From: Hyalella azteca
Taxonomy: Eukaryota; Arthropoda; Malacostraca; Amphipoda; Hyalellidae
NCBI RefSeq assembly: GCF_000764305.2
Contig: NW_025935716.1
Span: 434,001 to 498,000, forward strand
Length of the DNA stretch: 64,000 nucleotides
Direction: 5' to 3'
Shown: one piece after another, positions 11,901-23,900 of the stretch
Numbering within the stretch: position 1 is the first letter of the stretch
Layout of the letters: the number at the start of each line of letters is the position of its first letter
Program-made: the position numbers and the translations under genes
Notes under the pieces: model-generated
The model's database searches: none
What the model was told of the DNA's origin: nothing
What the model saw: only the letters and a program-made list of their open reading frames with translations

Positions 11901-14900
11901 CGTGAGAACGCAGCCAAATAACAACCTTAATCATAATGAAGATTTACAACGAGGCTTCAAAACCGATTGCGGCCGTCTTTTTCATGTATAGAAGTTTTGA
12001 AAGCGAAAAAATTGTTGTCCTCTGAAAATTTTCTTTCATTAAGAGACTTTAATAATCACTTAGTTCCATCACTTTTTGACATTAAGAGTGTGCCGAATGC
12101 CCCGCGGATTTTAGCAGCTAGGCTCCCTGCATATGATCAGCAACTACCATTCCATAAGGTAGAAAATGGCCCATCCACTTTTAGTCGCCGTTGAATTCAA
12201 TACAGAAATATTTTTCTCTAAATATTAACACGATCAGGCGAAAATAACACCAATCACGTAAAAATCAGATATTTTCACAACATATTATATCCATTACTTT
12301 TATAGGCAATCCTCTATCCACTCAATCAACTATTCTAGAGACACGGTGATAGATGCACCGAAGCTAATTACTTACGATAATGAGCGTGCTACATCAGGTT
12401 TCAATAGTGAACGAGTCAAGAGTCAAGACTAAGTAAAATGCGCCTCAGAATCAGATTAATTACAGCTTAACTAATGCTCAGTGCTCGCAGCAGCGTCCTA
12501 GGCACCCTTCAAAAAAATTTCTCTGCAAAGCATCATGCATAGACGCATGAAAAACATCACTGAATAGATGAAACACATACAGAATTTCGCAAGTTAATTC
12601 TACACCTAATTTCTAGCAGAAAGTTCACTGAACGGAGTCCATCAAATGATATCATAAGCAAGACTGGTCAAAATAACGGAGAAACTGCGTCAAATCTCCT
12701 CAATAATCAGCCTTAACTCGACATAGTCAATACAGGCTTACAAGGAAGTATAGTCGGCTTCTATTTAATCCAAGTCGAATCAGTCCCAATTACGCAAAAT
12801 GACAAAAACCATGAAAAGTCCGGCATTCAACGAAAGAAACGATAGGGCGTCATCTTCACAGTCACCAGGAGAATCTTCGTCAGGAGGGAAATTGGCTTCG
12901 AAAACGATGGAGTGCGCCGCCTGCTGACATGATTGCGTGAGGTTGTCCACAACACCGGGCTCACAGACACTAGCGTAATCCGTACGAACCAACGGAAGAT
13001 GTAGACGATCCAAGACAGAGTCTGCTAACTTGAAAACTTTACGTAATTTGTCCTTGACTAAAAGTTTGAATTGGGAAATACTTAACGACTGAACGGTCTT
13101 CAATAAAAACGTAAAGACGCCATTCGAGACCGACGTATCAATGTTCCCAGAGTCTCGGAGACAAAGTTGATTTCCGGCCTCACCGAGTTTATAGGCATCG
13201 TTCGCACATGAAAAATCAAATGACATTAAGCTAATCTTTCTGTGCTTGTGAATCAAAAAAGGCTGCATTTGTCGTTCAGCCGACAGGTTATTTCCCTCTG
13301 ACGTAAGAGACGCGGTGACGCTTGGCAGAATTTCGGAGGATGGAGGCCTAGAGAGCGCTCGAGTGAAATACTTCAATTTAAGCAGACGAATCCTTCTCCG
13401 TTTATTGGGGCACTTGACGAGTAGGAAATCAGCAGTCCTGATGTGTTCATCAGATTCACAAGCATTAAAACTAGAAGCTGAACTGGATTCTGTTAAGTGT
13501 TGCTGGCGGTGACTTTCAGTTACTTCGCCGGGTTGAGGAGACTGGATCACCACATTCATGTTTTTGAATTCATGGTCCACAAACCCTTGGGCGCTGTCAT
13601 ACTCAGAGGCGGCTCTATTCCGAGCGCTGGTCAATTTTGATTCAGTCAAGCTTGGCCAAATTTGTACAGATTCCATGTAATTGAAGACGTTTTCAGGCTC
13701 TGTATCAGCGCTGCCGCTGCTCTCCTCCGAGATTGCGGACAGAACGCTGACTGGTCGCAAGTCACTGTCAGCGTAGCTGAGGGCGGACCAGCTAGGGTAT
13801 ACGTATTGGGTTTTCATCACATCATTGCACTCCAAGTCTGCGATGGAGGGAACATATCGAGCACACTGACTTACAGACTGTAACCCGTCCCTGTAGGAGT
13901 CGAGTTTACTGATCGTTTCATCAGACAGTCGTAAGTGACTCTGGACTTCGCTGTCTTCCTCCACATATTCTAAGCTATTCCGAGATGAAGACGAGTCGCT
14001 GCTCTGTAAGTGAGAACCTTTCGGCGATCCAGAAAGATAACCCGACTCTTCCTCAAACATGTTTCTATTCGATCGTGTTAAATTATCATTTTCTGGAGTA
14101 TTTGTTAGATCGTTGATTGCCTTTGCCTTGCAATATTCGTTGGAAGGAATCCGATAGAAAAATGGATACACTTGATGATATTCTTTCGGCGACATTATTT
14201 TGCACTTCAAAAATAAAGAGGAAACGTCCACATGAGGATCGTTAAATTCGTTGTACAAATCTGCGTCAGATTCTAACATAAGATCATCGAATTCAGTTTT
14301 AAGAGCGCGGCGGAGCAGATGCAAATCATCTTCAGGATGATCAAAATAATATTTTTTGTGACCATAACGGGACTCAATCGGATCATCAATTACATCACGC
14401 GTGGACTGTAAGCTGTTATCTACAAAATTGACCTTAAAATGCTTCGAGTTCTCGCACAGCAAATCTTCCGACAACGTTACGTCAAAATCAACCACAGAAT
14501 CCAAGTAACTTTCCTCCACATCATCAGAAGACTCATAACCTTCCTCGAGCGCAATGTTGGTAGGGGAAAGTTCTTCTTTACGATCAAAGTCATCGTAATT
14601 CTCGTTAATAAGTTTCTCGTTCTCTTCAAAAGACGCAAGTTCATCATCAATAAGCTTAGGGTCGAGAGGTGCTAAGAAAGCATGACTCTCTGAACTTACC
14701 ACAGGCTTCGGGGAACCTTTGACGTCCACTTCGAAGATGATGGACTCGCCCGGGGTGAGCACCACGTCGTTCAGAAGTCTCGTGAAAACTGGCGGGGTGT
14801 CGGGTTCCCTGGCAGGAGGAGTTGGGAGTCGTTGTTCAATGCTCAAGAACGCAATGCACTTGGCTGTGCCTGCTGAGTTCGAGGCCACGACTTCGTATTG

Positions 14901-17900
14901 GCCGGTGTGTTCCAAAGTTGCATTAGGAATGACGACGCTTGCGTTACCCGAGTCGTCTTGCTGGATCTGTGGTAACAGGGAAATCAGTTGCGAAGAAGCA
15001 GTCCATGTCAATTATTGTTAGCTAACAAGGCTCGTAAGAGGTAATTCGATGTTAGAAAATAACCACATGTCAGGAATTATTATCATCATTAATTAAAGAT
15101 TGTCGATAAATACCGATAATTAAAGATTATCGATACAAGCCGATAATTAAAGATTGTCGATAAAGGCCGATAATCAAATATTTTAGCATTTGATACATAA
15201 ATTATCATTTTTAACGAACCGTTAACGTAAGATCGGGCATGAGCGGCTTTCCGTCCTTGAACCAGGCGATGTCGGGGCGTGGCGACCCCGACATGGAGGT
15301 GCGGAGATAGACCGGCCCGCCCTCCGTCACGTGGTTGTCCTGCAGCAGGCACGTGAAGCGGGGCGCCACCGCAGGCTCCGGAGGTGTCGGTGGCTCGGGC
15401 TCCGGCGCGGCTGCACGATTAATCCATGCACAATTGATAGAAAAAAGCTTCACTAATGAAAAAATATCGATTGAAAAATTAAAATAAACCGAATCCATTG
15501 TAAAACGAGATAAATTGTTACATTTCACAGAACGATATCAGACAATGATTGCTATTAAATCCTTCAAATGGCGAACCGAAATGAGATGATCAGTCGATAT
15601 TGTCGGCAAACAGATTCAAAATTAATAACGTATACTTAATAACGTATAATTAATAACGTATATTGTTTACATTAATATTTGAATTCCAACGAAAATTTTC
15701 GGTTAATCGAAAATAAGTTCGTTCTCATTTAGCTAAGGTGCGTAATGTTAACATCTAATCATTAATTTTACGAAACCTATATTTTTTCCTTCAAAATCTG
15801 CAATGTAAGTAACTTATTCCACTGAAAAGCCCCACACTAGTTGGCTCGCAAACAATTATTTGGAAGTTTCCCGGCCTTGATGCAAATGAAAACCCTAGCT
15901 TTTCCAGAAAAAGACTATTTTAGGCTGTCCGAGCATTCAAACGATGCCTATTCTACTTATCCTAGTCCATACTCTACTGCCCCTTTACTCCCCTCCCCAT
16001 TCCCACGGTGAACAACTAAAACAAAAAGCTAAACGGAAACAAAATGCTAAACGGAAACAAAAAGCTAAACGGAAACAAAAATCTCACGCGTGACGGAAAG
16101 GAAGCAGGACGTGGAGGCCTCGCCGGCAGAGTTGCGGGCCACCACCTTGTAGGTGCCCGCGTCCTCAGGGTAAGCCTCGTGGATCACCAGCGAGCAGCGG
16201 TCGCCGTGGAAGAGCAGTTTGAAGTCTGACGACTCCTTCACCGGCTTGTCATCGTGATACCAGATCACCTGCAGGCACACTCACTCAGTTATCCTTCCAC
16301 CAGTAGGTAATAAGTGCGAAATATTGTGATATTATTCTACCAGAACATAAACATTATTCGGTTTGTGGTACAAGATTCAATCGAGGTACTAAGTGGAGTG
16401 TTAGAGGTATTGTTCACCAGAAAATCAACAGTGTTCGGTTTGTGGTAGATATAATCGAGGGAACAAGTGGAGTGTTAGAGGTATTGGTCACCAGAAGATA
16501 GTGTGCGGTTTATGGTACAAGATATAATCGAGGGAACAAGGGGAGTGTTGAAGGTATTTGATCACTAGGACGTGCTGTGTTCGGTAAGTGATACTAGACC
16601 CCCATGGCGGCTAGGAGGTTTAAGTAATATATTCTTAAGATCACGTTAAGATCATGCATCTAACAATAACCTACTAAACCAGCCGCGGTTGTCACAATTA
16701 ATACGTTAGAATATCCAGGAACTAGACGCAATTACACACTGGATTATACAAACGAGTATCCCGATAAACTGTCGACTAGAACTAGTAAAATGGCAAATTA
16801 ACCTAGCAACAGTGGCAAAATAGGCCAACAGATCCATACAAAATTGCAACCAGATAAAATTCCAAGCATGGGAGACAAAATGACATCTAGAACTAGAAAA
16901 ATGACATATTGAAGCACTATAAAAAATTATATTGTATGAAACTAGAAAAAATTACATCAAAAACTAGAAAAATTACGTATTGTAGAAATAGAAAAAATGA
17001 CATCAAGAACTAGAAAAATGACATCTGGAACTATAAAAAATGACATCAAGAACTAGATACGGCCAGCTAGGCGACGAAGCTGTGAACTGAGCTAGTACGC
17101 ACCTCAGGCTCTGGCTGTCCGACGATGACGCAGTCGAGTCTTGCAGTGCCGCCCTCCTGCATCTCAGTGTCGCGCAGCGCGAGCTGCACGGACGGCCGCA
17201 CCAACTCCACGTCCGCGTCGCTCGGCAGCTCTGAGTCGCTCGTCTCAGTCGGAATACGACCCTGACAAGGATAGAAGAACTATTACTGGCAGTTTTATAC
17301 CAATACAGAAATACGTGTTTTTAGCGCATCTTCCCTTTAATGGAAAAAATATATCTCAGCACTCACTGCAGTGAGTGACAGAGAGCGCATTTTCTCGTCG
17401 ACGAAAACTTGAGGTCACGGACAGACAGACGGACAGACAGACAGACAGACAGACGAACAGACGGACATGGCGAGCACAATAGTGCATTTTTTCCATAAAT
17501 GAGAAAATGCGCTAAAAATGCCCTATTGCGCTCGTCATGTCCGTCCGTCTGTCCGTGACTTCACGTTTTCGTCGACGAGAAAATGCGCTCTCGGTCACTC
17601 ACTGCAGTGTGTACCTAATTTTATTTTTTATTTCTTTTTAAGCTTATAAACTTGTGTCGCCGTGGAGACGCTAGATTTAGTGAAATAAAACTTGCGGATG
17701 AAAGGCGTCCAAATCTACTTCAGCAAAAACTAGCAGACCAACCGACAGTTCCATTTCAAGTCATCTGACAGACTGAGATTCTGACAGACTTAAATTCTGA
17801 CAGACTGAGATTCTGACAGACTGAGATTCTGACAGACTGAGATTCTGACAGACTGAGATTCTGACAGACTGAGATTCTGATAGACTGAGATTCTGACAAA

Positions 17901-20900
17901 CTGATCTCAATTGCACCAACCTTGACCGAGACGGTGGCAGAACTCTGCGCCTCGCCGGCGGTGTTTTTAGCGACAGCGACGTACTGGCCACCGTTTTTAG
18001 GGAAAGCCTCTGACATCAACAGAGTGGCAACGCCGGCATCGGCATCGAAGGAGAGCTGGAATAGAAACAAGTTATCTGAGGTTAGAAACTCTAGTGAATT
18101 ACTAGTCTTAGTGTGCGAGTAAGTTTTATGAACTATCGGAGTGCGTGATAAATATAGTTGTGGCACAACTGGATGTGTTCCTGGGCAAAATCCCAGATCG
18201 ACCTCCCCTGCAACACTACCAGCGGCGAGAAGCAAGCAACAGCATCGTGCATCAGGTGGCCCAAATGAGGGCGGATGAACGATAATCAGAGGCGGCGATC
18301 CATCTTGGCCTGGGGCTGCCACGTTCCAAACGTTGAGGGAAGCAAAAATATAATTTTTGCTTAATTTTGAACCACAATACAACAAGCCTTTTAGTTACTT
18401 ACTGTCTCTTAACACTAAGGAAACTAGGATATAACGCAGCGTCTGCCGCTATGCACAGTATAATACACCTGTGATATTTTGTAATAAAAATCACACTCAC
18501 TTTGCAGTCAGGCGTCTCTTTGACGGGTCTGCCGTTGTGGAACCAAGCCACGGTTGGTTGAGGGTCGCCCTTCACTTGGCACTCCAGCTTGAACTTCTGG
18601 CCAGCGCGCGCCATCAGGTTGTTGAGCGGCATCACAAACACGGGAGCCCTCGACACGGACTTGGCTGGGGGACAGAGGGTGAGACGAGTTACTTAGCTGG
18701 GGGGCAGAGGATGAGAAAAGTTACTTGATTGGGGGCACGGAGGATAAAATGGGTCATGGTTGCCACACCAATAGCGGTCATGGTGGTGGCCACAACTAAC
18801 CAGCAACGGTCATGGTGGTGGCGGTAGTGTCCGCCCCCAAATCGTTGGTGGCCCGGCAGAGGTACCTCGCGGCGTCCTCCACGAAGACCTCCTCGAACCT
18901 AAGCACGCACTCGCCGTTGTTGTAGGTTATCACGTAATCGGGGGACTCGTCCACGCACACCTCGTTCTTCATCCACGAAACTACGGGCAGCGGGTGGCCT
19001 GAAATCAACAAACAAAAATTCAAGACAGAAATTCTCCAATGCATGAAACTAGACAGTGATATTCTTGAAAAATTCACCAAATCTTTACCATGCTTCATAA
19101 GAAAAAATATTAATTATTATACGACTGATTTTAATCCAGTTATTTTATTCTGATCGGCAAATGATAATACAGAAAACTATGCTAAGCTTCATAGAATGAA
19201 AGTCAAATGAAGTTCTTAACGTTATTTATTACTGCGGTAAGCTAAATTAAATTCTCAACGTGGTATATTGCTGTGGTAAGGGATTCTTGCTTATATTTTA
19301 TTTATTTCTGTTTGGTCAATAGCATTGGTAGTCTCATTAGTCCAGGTATTGATGGTAAATGCTGCCAATCACGTGTCAAATTTAAAATTATTTGAATATT
19401 GAAATGTCCATTCCAGAGATACTCTGGTCACTACGAGCAACCAGTTAAATAATTCTAATTCTTAATTGATTTTTAGTAAAAACCAACTTATTATGTCCAC
19501 ACGCATCTTAAGACGCGGATAACTGAAAACAATATTCTTGCATAAATGAATGAAAGGATAATGGATAATAAAGTAATGTTTAAGATTATGTCAGGATGGT
19601 TGAAAAAAGGATGGTAGATAATTAAGTAATGTTTAAGATTATGTCAGGATGGTTTAATAAAGGATGATGGATAATTAAGTAATGTTTAAGATTATGTCAG
19701 GATGGTTTAAAAAAGGATGACGGCTAATTAAGTAATGTTCAATGTTATTTAGTTGATATTATTATTTATTTATTAATAGTTTAGTTTAGATTATTATTTC
19801 TTCAGGATGATTGAAAAAAGGATGATGGATAATTAAGTAATGTTTAAGATCATGTAAGGATGATCTCACCGGTGACGGTGGCCTCGAGCTGCAGCTCCGA
19901 CCCCTCGACGGCGGACACGGCGGGAGGAAGGCGGCGGGTGAAGGTCGGCGGACACAGCACTTCCGCGGGCTCTGTCTCTGAACAGCCCATATAAACGGGT
20001 TCAGGCGGAGCAAAGTGGAAGCCGTTCATGATTTCAATTACTTTTAAATGCACAGATTCGTCAATCAGATCTATCCAATCAACTATAGTTGTTGCGATAA
20101 TAAATAATCAACTGTAAATTACGAGAGTCTATTATGGAGCTGAATTTTAAAGTCGCCCTCTAATCTCAAATGAGAAAAGAACCTTTGAGGGTTGATAATT
20201 TTTTCTTGTAATTTTAAATTCCATTACGAGTCACCCTCAACAGCGAATGTTCAAAAATTTGATTTTCGAGTTGCCTTTAAAAATAAATGTTCTGAAATTT
20301 AAATTTCATTTTGAAGTTACCTTTATTTAAGTTACCTTTAACAGTGAGCGACGCCGATGTCTGGGCGCGGCCCGAGGCGTTGTAAGCCTTGCAGGTGAAG
20401 AGGGCCGAGTCCTCAGCGAAGGTCTCCTCGATGGTCAAGCAGCACACGCCGTCCTCGAGGCTGGTCTTGTAGTCAGGGTTCTTGGAGATGCTGAGGTTGT
20501 CCTTGAACCACTCAACGTCGGGCATGGGGTATCCCATCACTCTGAGGTGTGAGCAAAAACATCGTTATCAATAATATAATTTTTGGACGGGGTTCTTGGA
20601 GATGCTCAGGTTGTCCTTGAACCACTCAACGTCGGGCATGGGGTATCCCATCACTCTGAGGTGTGGGCAAAACATCGTTGTCAATAATATAATTGTTATC
20701 CCTTGTTTTTTATCGCTTAATACTGGCCAAGGAATTTTTAGGTCTAAACAAACTAAATGTGAAATTTTCAGGGTCGAAATAACTTTATAACCCTTAATAC
20801 ATTGAACCACTCAACGTCGGGCATGGGGTATCCCATCACTCTGAGGTGTGAGCGAGACATCGTTATCAATAATATAATTGTTTTCACTCGTTTTTTATTG

Positions 20901-23900
20901 ATTAATCCTGGTCAAGGAATTTTTAGGTCTAAACAAACTAAATGTGAAATTTTCAGGGTCTAAATAACTTATTAACCCTTAATACAGTCTTGAAGAACAT
21001 TTAATGTGCAAAGCGTTAAATGGGACAGGATAAGAATATAATCATATTCTATTAATTCTATTATTATAACATTACTTTCAAGTGAGTGTTAAGAATATGT
21101 GACACATCATTGACACAAGTGTCAGGAGCTGACAGTATGCAGCTCGTTGTATTAAACATCAGAGGAAGAAAATGTGCAAGTATAGCTTTACGTAAAATAA
21201 TCACGATCTCTTTAAATTAGCATGACCTTTTTGCTAGCGCCAAAAGTGTTAATCGATACTCGAGCAATAAAAATGATGATAATAATACGAGGTATACGTC
21301 ACAAATTCTCTACCAAAATAATGATTATAATACGAGGTATACGTCACAAATTCTCTACCAAAATTATGATAATAATACGAGGTATACGTCACATATTCTC
21401 TACCAAAATAATGATAATAATACGAGGTCTCCGTCAAATATTCTCTACCAAAATAGTGATAATAATACGAGGTCTCCGTCACATATTCTCTACCAAATAA
21501 TGATAATTATACGAGGTATACGTCAGATATTCTCTCAAGTTCTAAAGACCTGCACTCAAAAGTGAACTTGACTCCCTCCTGCACGGTGGCCCCCACCAGG
21601 GGAGTGAGGAACACCGGGGGCACGTGGTCGGGTTGGTCGTCCTTGAGTTTACTCTTGCTTGCGGCGTCATCTTCCTCAGGAGGAGGTGGCGGTGGTGGTG
21701 GAAGTTCCTCATCCGAAGACAGTGGGATTGCTTCCGTCTGGATGTCAATTTCCACCTTGAGAAGAACAGAATCATCAGGGGCCATACTTTCAAAACTCGC
21801 TAAGTGAACGTAAGTACTTAAGAATATAATACTATTTTCTTGCCTTTGATTGGTGGATTTTACTTGAAAGGCCGTCAATGATTGGCTGATGAACTTACTA
21901 TCTCTCAACTTTTTTGAAAGCATGGCCCCTGGTCATCAATTTATTACTTTAATATTATCGTGTTACCGTATTGATTACTTCGTTTTTAAAACGTTTTTCT
22001 TAGCTTAGCTACGGGCGCTGACGTTATAGACGAGCAGGCGCTGACGCTGCGTATCATCGATACGTATGTCAAGTCATGCTTTTTAGTCCGTGCAGCAACG
22101 GACTAAAAAGGAGAAAATAAAATACTTAAAAAAAACTTTAAAAAAAACACGTTTTTCTTGTGGACTAAAAAGTAGAAAATAAATTATGGCTCGCTCCAAA
22201 AAACGTGGGTCGGGCTGTACGTTTACCATCTAATTGCCAAAATTCGTGTGTTGTGTGCTTTTCGCTTTAATCATGAATCTACCCGACCCACGTTTTTTGG
22301 TGCGAGCCATATTTTATTTTCTACTTTTTAGTCCACAAGAAAAACGTGTTTTTTTTAAAGGTTTTTTTAAGTATTTTATTTAACTGTCATGACAGGTAGA
22401 ACTAAGGATTCTTAATTTTGAGCCACAATACAGCAAACCTATTAGTTACGTTTGCTAGGTCGATATAAGGGATTTCGTTAACCCTCTTTAGTCTCGGGTA
22501 GAGCAAGAATTTCCTTCTGTTTGAACTATCTTCGATTTAAAATTTACGTCCTATCTATTTTTTTCAACAGTTATGTACGATATTCAAGCCACTCCAAAGC
22601 CTCCATCATTGACATCAGTTGTGGCGATGTATTGTCATATAACAGATGAGCCGAACGTCCAAGGACGGGTTGCACAAAGGGTTGTCAGCTGGACGTACCT
22701 GCACGGGCTTCTCTTGGACGGGCAGCTGGACGTACCTGCACGGGCTTCTCCTGGACGGGCAGCTGGACGTACCTGCACGGGCTTCTCCTGGACGGGCAGC
22801 TGGACGTACACCTCACGCACCTGCTGCCCTCACGCACCTGCTGCCCTCACGCACCTGCTGCCCTCATGCACCTGCTGCCCTCATGCACCTGCTCCCCTCA
22901 CGCACCTGCTCTCCCCTCACGCACCTGCTCTCTCCTCACGCACCTGCTCCCCTCACGCACCTGCTCCCCTCACGCACCTGCTCCCCTCACGCACCTGCTC
23001 CTGCTGGCGGCGGTGGTCATCAGCAAGTCGCAGGTTGGTCTCGATGGAGCGCAGGTTCTTGGTGATGACGCGCAGGCTGTCCAGAATGTAGGCGTTCTGC
23101 TGGCACAGCGCCTCGACCTGCGGCCGGTAAATCTGCATCAACTTAACATCAACTTGACTTCAACTTAGCAACATAAACTTAACATTAACTTAAGATCAAC
23201 TTGAAATTAACTTAAAATCAACTTAAAATCAACTTAAGATAAATTTAAGATCAACTCAACAACATCAACTTAGCAACATCAAATTAGCAACATCAACTTA
23301 ACAATATCAACTTAGCAACATCAACTTAACATTAACTTAAGATCAACTTAAAATTAAAATAAAATCAACTTAAGATCAACTCAACAACATCAACTTAACA
23401 ACATCAACTCAACAATATCAACTGTTGCCCTACGCAGCTGCCAGCATCTCCCCCAGACACTGTGGCCTCCCTTGTTCTCGGCCGTAGACCCAGCCATCCC
23501 CAACCACTACAGCAGGCCCCAATACACGTAAGGTCCCCGCATCCTTCACCCCACCTGGGGAGGTTCATCCCGGCCGTAGAGGTCCTTGACGAGGGCAGAG
23601 ATGGTGGTGATACGTCGTTGCTGTTCAGGCTCGCCCTCCTTCAGGAAACTTTCGATGCGCGTGCACAGTTTATGCGCCTCGTCTGGTGTGCGCACCGACG
23701 AAGACTCGCCTGCGACCTCCACCAGCAGCCGACTGCCCTTCTTAAACCACTCCTCCGTCTGCGTAAATAAAAAAAACTGGCGTGAGAATGTTGGCATTAC
23801 TATAAATAATACCAGTATATTCGCGTGAATAAATTGGTCGCACTTGGCTGTTAAGACTATTTTATGGGGAGGGAATAATAAAATGCGGGGAGAATAAAAT

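Noticed and set aside
13315..13883. Plus-strand ORFs inside the long terminal exon
   Set aside because: They are shadows of the 728-codon minus-strand frame.
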